From contig JAJEKV010000030.1 in the NCBI GenBank assembly GCA_021234155.1, forward strand, positions 17,350,003 through 17,414,002: a DNA stretch of 64,000 nucleotides, given 5' to 3'. The notes under the pieces were generated by a model. The model ran no database searches, was not told the DNA's origin, and was given only the letters and a program-made list of their open reading frames with translations. Position numbers and translations under genes: made by a program. Shown here in pieces: positions 23,452-33,482 of this stretch (positions are counted from its first letter, which is position 1; every line of letters begins with the position of its first letter). This stretch comes from Isoetes taiwanensis. Taxonomy: Eukaryota; Streptophyta; Lycopodiopsida; Isoetales; Isoetaceae.

Positions 23452-24934
23452 CGGTGCTTCGATCGGCTCCCGAAACTAAGTTGAGCCGCCAACTGGGTTC
23501 GCCCAAGCGAACCCCAAAAATTCGCCCAGGCGAACCCGTCGGATTCGCCCAGGCGAACCCGCAAATGACGTGGCGGGGGCGTCGACAGAGCGGGATGCCT
23601 GCGTGGCGTTCGCCCAAGCGAATCCCAAACCCGGGTTACTCTGACATATGGCGATCTATCTTTGTAGATGGCGGATCAGGATTGTTTGCCTCGCCGGTTC
23701 GCCAGCGAACTCCATCGGGGCCACACGGCAAGTCTTCGCGTATCGGCGAGCATTATGGCAGAGCATTGATTGTGCCCTGCCGGGTTCGCCCAGGCGAACC
23801 CATCGACGGGCCAAGACATCGAATTTTTCCTGCTCAATCCAACTCCGACCGCCTCTTTCGCCAGATTGCTCGCTTTTAACCTCGCGAGCCCAAAGTCTGC
23901 AATTTTCGCATTCAATCCTTGATCCAACAACACATTCTTTGGGCTTCACATCGCAGTTGAATCATCGGCGGATCGCATTTTGAATGCAAAAAATCAAGCG
24001 CTTGTGCCAAATCAAGCATAATCCCAAATCGGGTCTCCCAATTTAAGGCTCGATACAAATCGCCCACATCAAACAACAATTTCTGCAGGCTACGGCGATC
24101 CATATATTCATAAACCAGCAATTTCTTACCATTTGAATCCTCGGAAGAGCAAAATCCGATCAAACCCACAACGAATTTTGAAGTCCCAATTCTTTGCATG
24201 ATAGAAAGTTCGTTTTGGAACTCTCTTTACATACTGAATCGAGCTTGCATCAAGCTTCTTTATTCGCTACAAGCTCCCGTTTAGAAGAATCCCTTTATAT
24301 ACACACCCAAATCCATACCGCCCGAGCTTCCCATGCGCCGCTAAATCACGCCGTAGTAGCTGCTTTTAATTCTCTCAGAAATGAATTTTCTCGATCCAAC
24401 AAATGGATTCAAAGGAGTAGGATGATCCAAAGGGGTGGTTTTATGAGATTTATACTTGAAATAGAGTGCCAGAATGATAGAAATTAGGATCATAACAGCA
24501 GGGGTGGTTTTATGAGATTTATACTTGAAATAGAGTGCCAGAATGATAGAAATTAGGATCATAACAGCGGCCAAAACTTCGGCAATAGAGAGCCCGATTA
24601 TCAGAGCCTGTTTGTTTGAATGATGAACTGATGGGCGAACTGTTGCATCCGTATATTGCAAAAAACTCTGGTGGGTTCGCTTGGGCGAACCCGGTAGGGC
24701 GCCTGCCATCCGCCGACTTCCACTGCCATCCGCTGCCATCCGCTGCCACCGACGCAGATAACCCTGGTTAGGGGTTCGCTTGGGCGAACCCGGCAGCAAT
24801 GCCAAGTAACCAAGACGCCCCGCCACGTCTTCAATCCGGTTCGCCGGGGGGTTCGCCTAGGCGAATTCTTGGGGTTCGCTTGGGCGAACCCGATTGGTTC
24901 GCGAACTTGGTTTCGGGAGCCAATAAAGTGCGCG
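23452..24934. mobile_element. Pack-MULE (Mutator-like, non-autonomous)
   Basis: A 1483-bp insertion flanked by a 9-bp direct repeat CAACTTCCA (23443-23451 and 24935-24943), the size typical of Mutator-like elements. The ends are inverted repeats of roughly 80 bp. Both contain GGCTCCCGAAAC followed by GGGTTCGCCCAAGCGAACCC and a second AATTCGCCNAGGCGAACCC block. Further copies of the TTCGCCCAAGCGAA palindrome lie near 23607, 23785, 24675 and 24772. No transposase is encoded. The cargo is a receptor-kinase fragment on the minus strand. Confidence 0.85.
23676..24620 (-). pseudogene. Receptor-like kinase fragment captured by the Pack-MULE
   Basis: On the minus strand, a single hydrophobic helix (IIGLSIAEVLAAVMILISII) and a short juxtamembrane part lie at about 24600-24360. 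A kinase N-lobe/hinge piece follows at 24199-23940 (VVGLIGFCS, LLVYEYMDRRSLQKLLF, DLAQALDFLH). The catalytic/activation region comes next, with a DVKPK motif and, in another frame, LNAKIADFGLARL (the DFG motif). Frames change between segments and the APE end is missing, so it is not functional. The membrane-helix coding part is duplicated in tandem by about 70 bp (near 24425 and 24497). The layout fits a plant membrane Ser/Thr receptor kinase; the subfamily is uncertain. Confidence 0.75.
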
Positions 24935-25045
24935 CAACTTCCACTATGAATTCTTCTAACTTAATTTTTGACACTCAACTTTAGATACTAATATTTTTAA
25001 GCTTTGATTTTACTCCCAAATCTTCATAAACCATGGTAACAAACC

Positions 25046-25110
25046 CACTTATAGTACAAATACTTGTATATATATACAAGTCTTTGTACTATGAGGGAGT
25101 ATCAAGTCAA
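25046..25110. repeat. Near-perfect short palindrome, MITE-like
   Basis: TAGTACAAATACTTGTATAT and its inverted partner ATATACAAGTCTTTGTACTA form a palindrome of about 46 bp that ends in GAGGGAGTA, like a Stowaway end. One arm recurs alone at 14079-14105 (CATAGTACAAAGACTTGTAT). Confidence 0.5.
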
Positions 25111-26878
25111 TTGGTAGCTTGCCAAGATGTCAAAGTCAAAGTTGTGCAAAATCAAACAAAAGCTACAACTAAGAAGTCAAAGTCAAAGCTCTAGTCGTGG
25201 TCAACACCTGCTCAAACTCTGAGTCAGCCTATTGGTTCCATTTTGTCAAACTTATAGTGAAACCCCTAGCCATAATGCCAATCACATATTGTCAACGCTC
25301 TCTCGCAAGTCTTTATTTGTTTCTTATACTTCCCAAAAGTTATCATTGGATTGCTCAACGTTGGATTTCATTAAAGTGGTCACTACGTATATTCTTCAAC
25401 ACCCTCAAGAATAAAAACTTTGCCATGGTATTCGGAACTTGATAACCTTGAAACCTTGAAGATTGTTAAATCAATTGAGCATTTTCTAGAAGCAAATAGT
25501 TGTTCTTTTCTAAGATAAAAGCGGTTCAATTTTTTCGAAACACAAGGACCATGCATTTGCTAAAGTAAGCACCATGTCCAATAAGGGCCCCAACAAACGG
25601 ACCATGCCCAATTAAGGTCGATCAGTTGTGTTGTGGCTTTATGTTAGATAAGTCAAATTCAATGTCTTCTTTGATAAAGAAACCTCAACAAGTGTACAGG
25701 TGCAAAATACTTTAACAAATTAACTGACATTGATGGTAAAAAGGTGAGAGCACCTAAGTTGAGGTTGTGCATTGCTAGAAACCTTAGAGGAAAAAGGTGA
25801 GTATACGATTTTACGTCAAAGTCACTATAGTGGGCAAGCTCAAATTGAATTGTTGAGTTTAATTTGAATTGAATTTAAAGAGTCAAGTTACACATAAGAA
25901 GTCAAAGTCAAAACTTGGTTGCAAACAACCCTCCATCAACACGGTGATTTTCTTTTACCGCATAAAAATTTTCCTTGAACTCCTCAACATCAAGCTTCTA
26001 CAAAGTGGTCGCCGTGTACATTCTTCAACTACCATCCACACTAAAGATTTTGCCATGGTACTCAAAACTAGAAAAAAACTCAAATCCGAGTTCTTTTTCT
26101 TCATATCATGTACTGGTCTCTGCCATTTTAGTCATCAAAAATATGAAACATTGCAAAGATTGCCCCTGAAGGAGATGTCATTTTCTCATATGAAGCTTTC
26201 ACCTTAAAGCCATCTATTTGCAACGCGAGAATTAAGGGCAGATCCATTAACAACGCGTCAAGGGTACTTGTTGAGCACGCTATAAATTAATCTTATCCAT
26301 TTTTGATTTGGTGCGACAATCATTAGTCCTTCCTTCTGATCATTTTTTGTCAGTTTCCAACTGGTAAATTGTTCCTGTTTGGATAAATTGAATAATAATG
26401 AAACATTGTCTACTATTTCTAGTGGTGTCACTTTATTCCAGAATTGATGAGCAAAAAATGTGAGTTACACCTATGATTTTCCAAAATTTCCAATTAATAA
26501 AGGTTATATTAAATTTGCTTGAAAATTGAATTGACATCTATTGAGGAGCTTCTCATTCATATAAGTCGAATTCAATGTCTCCTATAGCAGTTAGCACGAT
26601 CGTCTTTGAAGAACGTCTTACAAAAAACACGTCTACCCACGCTTGTAATCTGTTTAAGCTTGTACGTGTTCTAAATTACCCTAAAAATTTGAACAGTAAG
26701 CTTTGGAGTAGCCATATGATATTGTAGAATGTCTAATTAACTTTAGTACCTTGTTATTAATAATGTCGCTCATATAGCTGCGTTAGGAAGCAAAAATGTG
26801 GCAGGTGCCATATCACATGCATCTAGTTTGCAGCGTTTGTAACAAACATATTTGGAGCATTGGGGGACCACTCCGTTG
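25111..26878. other. No supportable gene; two diverged copies of a ~170 bp segment
   Basis: Segments near 25290-25440 and 25940-26070 share phrases (AAAGTGGTC, ATTCTTCAAC, TTTGCCATGGTA), pointing to an old duplication. AAGTCAAAGTCAAA repeats appear near 25127, 25180 and 25900, and again near 27597. No coding function is recognised. Confidence 0.35.
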
Positions 26879-27040
26879 CAAAATCGATGAGTAAAGAAGA
26901 TAAATTAGGCATATGATTTTGTACGAATTTGTTACTATGGGAGTGCACAAACTTGCAAAATCGATGAGTAAAGAAGATAAATTAGGCATATGATTTTGTA
27001 CGAATGACCTAACTTTGTTACTATGGGAGTGCACAAACTG
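26879..27040. repeat. Tandem duplication of about 78 bp
   Basis: AAAATCGATGAGTAAAGAAG... with GGCATATGATTTTGTACGAA occurs twice, followed each time by GTTACTATGGGAGTGCACAAAC. Confidence 0.8.
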
Positions 27041-30000
27041 GAATACATTTATTTTTCTCTCCAGCAAATTCTTTCTATGATATGACAATAATGGATGGTT
27101 GTGCACATGAGATATTCAAATATTTAAATGTTAAGACCCATTAACCAAACATCATTTGTTAATTCAATCAAACAACATTTCCTAATTTGTCCTAATATTT
27201 GTCTTTTATGTTTTTCAATGGTAACGTTTGGACATTGTGTCGCATGAACATGCCTATTATGATGTACAATATAGCAGGAGGAATAATGAATACAAAGTTT
27301 TCTCCTTATGCACAATAGAGGCACTTACACTTTACACAATCATAGCTTTGCCCTTCTAGTCGAGAAATATAGAAATACATTTATGATGGTTAATTAACAT
27401 TCACGAAAAACTTGTTTAACACAAGACGACAATGCTAAATAATGTTACATTTCTTCCAATAAAAAATCGTGTCTGTTTGAAACAATTTATGTGGTGTCTC
27501 ATTCACACTTTAAACTCTAGAGATTTAGGAATCAAGTCAAATTGAAAAGGCAAGATAAATTTGAATTAAATTGGAAGAGTCAAGCTATAGGTGAAGAAGT
27601 CAAAGTCAAAAGTAGTATTTGACAGAGTCTAGAAAATACAAAAGCCAAATACATATAATCTACCAAATCATAAAACCATATAACGTCTAACACTAGGCTT
27701 GGCTTCATATCCCATATGTTGGTAGCAAAATACAAAAGCATATCAGTATCTGAGAAACCTGTCCGTATCTTATTTATGAAACCTTCCTAAGTAGTGCCTT
27801 TAGCATGCCACTCATAGGATCCTAAATTGTAAACACATGTTGATTCTGTTAGTTACAATTGTGCCTTAAGAAAAGCGAAAACATGTAATAACCTAGTCGA
27901 CGGAGATCAGCAACAACAGAAAACATGCCCCATATACCTGTTAGTCCCACATCGTCTACTTTACAGGAATCAATCAATTATAAGCTGGACAAACAGTATT
28001 CAAACATAAACACATCAATTCCAGCTACTGGCCTAACAAGAGCTAAATACAGTAAAAAAATCACGCATTATCCACCATCGTGACATAAATTATTATCTTG
28101 GGAAGAGATTTGAAAGCATCCAACAAAAGCATATGAATTCATTTAGTTTCAAATGAACTAGCAATACAACAGAGGGGACAAAAACATCCATTTACTAGCA
28201 TGCTATAATGAGATTTAGGATGAAGCAAAAGATCGAACCTAAAGCAATAAAACTGAACACCTGCTGAAGAAAGAAATACCGGAATTGGTTGATAGAAATA
28301 ATCCACGAATGAAGAGATAAAAGCGTGGTTAATCCATGTGTGATTGCCACAGCAGCTCCAAAACTGCAGATTAAGCTGATAACAGCACAAAACTAAATAA
28401 TGGGCAGTAACTGAGGAATCTGGCCGTCGGAACAAAAATTGAGAAATATCCAAGCATATAATTTAAGATCGAGACAAAGGACCTACCCATTCAGAGGAAT
28501 AACAAACTCGACGTTGCACTCATGATGCAATGCAATCCATGTGCATGAAAAAACCTCATGATTCCATAGCATCAAAATTGCTTTACTTCACCAAACCATT
28601 CACAGAAAGCTTCATATCGGTGTAATAAAGAAATAATATAATATAAAGCTTCTTCCTGCATCTTCCTGCATTCCATAACCAAAATGCAGCAAAGCTTTAC
28701 ATGGTAATTTGTGTCATTTTCTTCAAAGCTATTCTTTCCACTAACTATGGCGGCAAATGCAGAAGCTGACAAATAGTATGAAAACCATGACCGAAATGGG
28801 GCCTAGAGCTCGTCATCCAGCCAGCTATGCCGCTCAGAGGTAAGGACATAATACAAAGTTAAAGCAATCATTGTTCTGCGTCAAAACAAATCTGGTTTAC
28901 ATGGTTCTGGGTAACAGAATCCTTACCAGATAAGGCCTCCAGTTAATCCTATTATTAGAGATTCCTTCAATAAACTATGCTTCCTTTGAGTAGCATTGTA
29001 ATCAATACTCCCATTTTGCATGCAATTAGTGTGCCACTGTGAAGACCAAGCATGCAAGCATCCAAGAAAATGGCTTCCAATTGTTGGCGCCTCTGCAAGT
29101 GCCAGTATGCACTGGATAGTTTTAACTTGTAATATGCAACAGTAGAATCTATTGAATCTTCTGATGTCCATCTGCAATTCTGTCCAATGGCCCTATTTCC
29201 ATGAGGTATTCCTCGGATTCAGATACTTCCAAAGCCTGCAAAGCCTTTCATCTTCTAGTTATTGGATTCAGTTTGTTCATTTTATTATTAGCACTTGATC
29301 AACAGAATTGTGATCACATTGACAAACACGAATGATCCGTGGATAAAATGCAGAGTACAGCAATCACTTTGCTAATACCATGATAGGCTGGTGAAGAGCT
29401 GCTTAAAACAATGACGACCAAGTTAAAGTGTACCTAAAAGAATGGAGCATTGGTCAAGCCACTTAAACCCGCTCAGCCTTTGGCCTTGAATAGACTTGTG
29501 CCCATTAGAGCTTGATCCTGCTCAACCCTGTTTTGTTGGAATATATAACCTGGCAACAATCTTAACTCCACCAATTTCACAGACATGAAGAGGGCTATAC
29601 ATGGAGAAAAAACGTTGGGGCGCACCAATATATATGAATAAATAGCTGTTCCTTCTGTTGTTCTCATTCAGATGTCTTCTTTTTCAGTCTAAAATGTTGA
29701 TAGGGACATGATCATGCTGTGTTTCCTCTATTGCATCATTCTTATCTCTGATCTTCATACAAATCGTCTCTGCAAATATAGATGTCTTAGCAACAATCAG
29801 ATAACAACTATAACTTTATTTCAGTTTAATAAAATAGGCAGTGGAACATACCTTAGGCTTCACCCATGATCAACAATCTGACATCAAACGCCGTGTCCTT
29901 AACAATTGGTGTGATAAAATTTGGGATGGTTGCCTACAGCTTTTGGCAACAAATATACAAAATCACCTCCAATTGACTGTGCAGCAAAGCCAGATTTTAA

Positions 30001-30837
30001 AGACAGCATCCACTGTCCAGATTTGAGCAAGCTGCATAAACAAAAAACCTTAAGTTAGAACAACATGTACAAAAAGAATCGAGGCATTTAGTTGGAAAAT
30101 AAATTCACAACCTGTTTGTTTTTAGTCGGATTGAGTTCATGAGCACTATTTCCAGCTCGAGGACCAAGTCATAGAGTCCAGAGATTTGTCTCTGTGTTAA
30201 TTTCGTCCGAAATTAGAGCCACATGTAACCAGCAAAGTTGCATATGGATAAAGACCTCTGCCATAAACCCATCCACCATAAGACAGAAATCATTCTACAG
30301 AATATATTTACCCAGCCATCATAAAACCGAACCCAGCAGAGCAAAGGTCATTTTCGGTCAACGATTTGCCCATCCCTGTAAACCTGATTCTATGCTACAG
30401 GGTTTAGCTCGAAGGCCTCCTACAACAACAGATCCGAACGCGTCTTCAGTACATCTGTGCTTGTAATCAACTCCATTTGTTGCAGGATTACCTAAACATG
30501 CCAAGGTCAGCCCAGAGAGTCTAAAAGCAAAACTATATGTGAATAGGGAAACACCTTCACTGCAGATAAGACTACAGCACAGTTTGCATGTTGAAGACGG
30601 GATTGTTTGAAATTTCGGAAATTATATCTTGAGGCGGGACAAATCTTCCGACTCCGGTTGAAGCCGGAATAGCCGCCCACAATTCGGGAACGACCACGAG
30701 AAGGACCAGCCAAAAAAATGCAATAGAAGAACCCTAAAAAAATTTGTTCATTGCCTCGAAATTTTGATTTTTAATTTTTAATTAATGAAGTGCCACCTCA
30801 TATGACTCTTTGCAACCTCAAAAGGATAAGATTGAAT
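27041..30837. other. No gene that can be fixed; possible decayed minus-strand gene
   Basis: Several minus-strand pieces have splice-like borders. One at 29887-30027 follows a TTTATGCAG acceptor and reads LKSGQWMLSLKSGFAAQS in one frame before TAA. An arginine-rich frame at 30507-30713 starts MAGPSRGRSRIVGGYSG. Neither is recognised. They could be exons of an old gene running leftward or parts of a non-coding transcript. The stretch 27041-28100 shows nothing. Confidence 0.25.
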
Positions 30838-31473
30838 TTAGGGTGGAATCACACCTGTGGCCGCCCAAGATTAAAAAAACGCTTCAACCAATCACAAAGC
30901 GGTGTTTCTGAAACTTGGGCGCACCTCCTATCACACCAGGGGTGCCCAAAACACAAAAATTCCTGGGCACCCGTAATTTTCCTGGCCGGGGGATACCCCC
31001 TGCCCAAGATCATGGCCATCGCCAGCTAAGTGCCAACAGTGCAGCAAGATATCGACGAGCAAAGATTAGGGTTTCTGTTTGAGCGATTCAGGATGGATTT
31101 GAGTGTTTCCTCGTCGGATTTGCTCAAAATGAAGCCAAAATCGCAAAAGATGCTTGCAGAGGAGCTAGAATAGCAAAAATCCGAGGAGAAATAATGCTAA
31201 AGTCGAAGTAGGCAATCGCAAATTCGGATTTTTCTTGCTTGCAAAGGCCCGTAGTGGTTGATTCAACAGCAAACAATCTAATCCGTTGAGGTTTGGACTA
31301 AAATCTGAACAACAAGAATGATTTTAGGGTTCATCGATTCTGGTCAAGTTTGTGATGTGGCAGTTTGATCTTAGGCACAGGTGTGATACTGATTTCTTGG
31401 GCATCTCGAAGCCCTGCCCAAGACATAAAAAGATCATGTTTGGGCGGCCGCAGGTGTGATTTCACCCTTAGTT
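30838..31473. mobile_element. Short element with ~30-bp terminal inverted repeats
   Basis: The left end TAGGGTGGAATCACACCTGTGGCCGCCCAA and the reverse complement of the right end (TAAGGGTGAAATCACACCTG, then CGGCCGCCCAA) match with few differences. About 635 bp lie between them. The interior holds a short gene-start-like piece (ATG at 31093 followed by 25 codons to TAG) preceded by leader-like AGGGTTTCTG. No transposase and no clear target-site duplication, so the superfamily is open. Confidence 0.6.
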
Positions 31474-31869
31474 TTTTATTATAACAAAATTGCCACGTCA
31501 TTATTGGCTCATTAAATATTGCTGCCACCTCATCACGTGGCATTAATGGGGCATTAAATATTGTTGCCACCTCATCATGTGGCATTTATTGCTCTCAATT
31601 TATGTGGCAACATCTGGGCCATTCATCCTGCACATTCGACGGCGCAGATCAATCTCTATTAAGAAGGGGGGTGCTTGGCCTGGATTGAGGTGGCACCATC
31701 CGGATCGTCGATCTCAGATCTGGACGGCCACAGTGGCGACACCCAAACTGCATGAGGACCGTCGATTTCGCATTCGACGGTCGTGATGATTTTCTTTACA
31801 AACAAGGGGGCAGCTTAATAATTTTATATATATAACAGATAACAGATATACCTAGTTTCTCTTTAAATA
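31474..31869. repeat. Inverted copy of the GGCCGTCC-type transposon end
   Basis: 31640-31830 is related in reverse complement to 2090-2230: a palindrome-like GATCGTCGATCTCAGATCTG then GACGGCC near 31705-31729, an adjacent GGGGGGTGCTTGGCC tract, and a second palindrome GACCGTCGA...TCGACGGTC near 31759-31785. Upstream, 31485-31600 holds repeats of GCCACCTCATCACGTGGCAT. This may be the right end of a large element. Confidence 0.45.
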
Positions 31870-32111
31870 GCCATCTATGCCTTCATTGTCTTTGCCTCTT
31901 TCCCCCTCTTCCTCTTCCTCTTTGCTCCTTGTCTCCCTGCCTGCTTCTTGTTTGTATGCTCCTTGCCTCCCTGTCCGCTTCTTGTCGCATGCTCCTTGCC
32001 TTCCTGTCTGCTCCTTGTTTGCATGCTCCTTGCCTCCCTGTCTGCTCCTTATTTGCTCCTTATTAAGTAGCTTTTTTGCTCCTTGTCTGCTCCTCCACTA
32101 GTTTCTTGCAA
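31870..32111. repeat. C/T-rich leader with TGCTCCTTGCCTCCCTGTC tandem units
   Basis: Pyrimidine-rich sequence with four or five copies of a ~34 bp unit containing TGCTCCTTGCCTCCCTGTC. It directly precedes ORF 32112-32699. A pyrimidine-rich tract also precedes the related ORF at 60779 in the gypsy element. Confidence 0.55.
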
Positions 32112-32699
32112 ATGGTAACTTTTCAAGAACATCCTCGCTGGGCTGATCCGGAATACCTACAAGCATGCGGCAGAATTAATACGTGCACTTTTGATGAATT
32201 TGTTAGCAACTTTTGGGAGCATCGGTGGCGTCATGGTCGAACTACAGAGCTTGCAAGGCAGCTGATCAACTTCATTATCGATCGCTATACTTGTCAGCTC
32301 CCTGCACTGCAGGAGATCAGTCCGAGTAATGCAAGGATGACTCTAACTGCTGTGGGACTTCTTGAACCCCCCTCAGATTTGGAAGAGAGGCTAGAACAGT
32401 TGAAGGACATGCTTTTCCATGGTTTCATGGCCTACTCTCTGGATCACTATGTACCTCTGGTCATTCCTACTTGTGAAAAGAATAGGATTTATATCTCCAT
32501 TGAACTTTACAACTTCCATTACAAATCTTTTGTGGATATTGGTCAGCTTCTATTCCGTTCCCTTGACTTCGACATCCTGTGGCTACTGTCTAAGTTCCCC
32601 AGATGGGATACAATTCCTTGGGATACACATGAGTTATGGCTACATAGCACACAGCACATAATACGTACATACCTGTGCAATTCCTGGGGATACACGTGA
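32112..32699 (+). CDS. Unknown retroelement ORF, distant relative of the gypsy element's second pre-gag ORF
   Basis: A 195-residue ORF with no known domain. Its start (W then DPEY near residue 11) and the block FDEFVSNFWEHR followed by LINFIIDRYTCQLP align in order and spacing with the gypsy ORF at 60779-61455 (WDPQ, then FDLLRPLLCQR, then FLDFYMEEMLP). This is weak, by-eye similarity, but the module context supports it: a pyrimidine-rich leader upstream and a palindrome array about 260 bp downstream. The last ~20 codons overlap a direct repeat (TGAGCTATGGCTACATAGCACA recurs near 32698), so the true C-terminus may be elsewhere. Function unknown; possibly a helical protein. Confidence 0.5.
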   Translation: MVTFQEHPRWADPEYLQACGRINTCTFDEFVSNFWEHRWRHGRTTELARQLINFIIDRYTCQLPALQEISPSNARMTLTAVGLLEPPSDLEERLEQLKDMLFHGFMAYSLDHYVPLVIPTCEKNRIYISIELYNFHYKSFVDIGQLLFRSLDFDILWLLSKFPRWDTIPWDTHELWLHSTQHIIRTYLCNSWGYT

Positions 32700-32959
32700 G
32701 CTATGGCTACATAGCACACAACACATAATATGTACATATCACAGGTAAAGATACTCCATTGGAATTATGTGTATAAACTGGTATAAGCCTACGATTTTCA
32801 TAGAAATTAAGTATATAAGTATGTAATTTCCATGTAATTAAGTAACTTCTATATATTATCATGTATTATCTTAGGCAAGTAATTTTCCTTTTAACTTTTC
32901 ATGTAAGTGAATGATTTCTTCTACCATTTTCCATGTATTTTTTAATGTACTCTTGTTCT

Positions 32960-33225
32960 AAATGTGGTCATATTCGGCACCGTAGCCACGGTGCAAAATC
33001 GGCTCTTCCACAAATTATTGAAACGCCTATTTCGCACCGTGGCTACGGTGCGAAATACTTACATCCAGTTTAGTTACAAGCCCATATTTCGCACCGTGGC
33101 CACGGTGCGCAATACATGCATCCAGTTTACTTACAATACAACATTTCGCACTGTGACCACTGTGCGAAAAATACCTGAATCCACCTTTTTTAAAAGGCAG
33201 CATATCGCATTGTGACAACTATCAA
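32960..33225. repeat. Regularly spaced palindrome array (copy B)
   Basis: Five units about 57 bp apart, each centred on an imperfect TTTCGCACCGT-GGCT-ACGGTGCGAAA palindrome (near 32972, 33029, 33088, 33143 and a weak one near 33200). Spacers of roughly 30 bp differ. Same repeat family as 1310-1530. Confidence 0.8.
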
Positions 33226-33482
33226 AATGATAAATAAACCACATTTTTTTTACAGTAGAGACATTATCATGAGCTCTCAATACAAACATAACCTTTGCCT
33301 TGCCTACATCTCATTGATCTCCACTTCCTTGATCGCTCAACAGCTGCGGACTTATACCAAGCTTCCCTCTTTTTTTCCCGCTGGGTTTTTTGTCTAAATA
33401 ACTTAGCAAGTGTTGACTCACTCTGGTTCCGTGATTTCTTGACCCATTTGGACACGATCCTCCTGTAAAACCATTGATACAT

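Larger units (their letters stand above)
22390..25045. repeat. Dispersed repeat, copy 2, split by a Pack-MULE
   Basis: Homologous to 10640-11850. Homology runs to 23451, is interrupted by the element at 23452-24934, and resumes at 24944 with CTATGAATTCTTCTAACTT. The uninterrupted copy 1 reads AACTTCGACTATGAGTTCTT at the same place. Confidence 0.7.
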
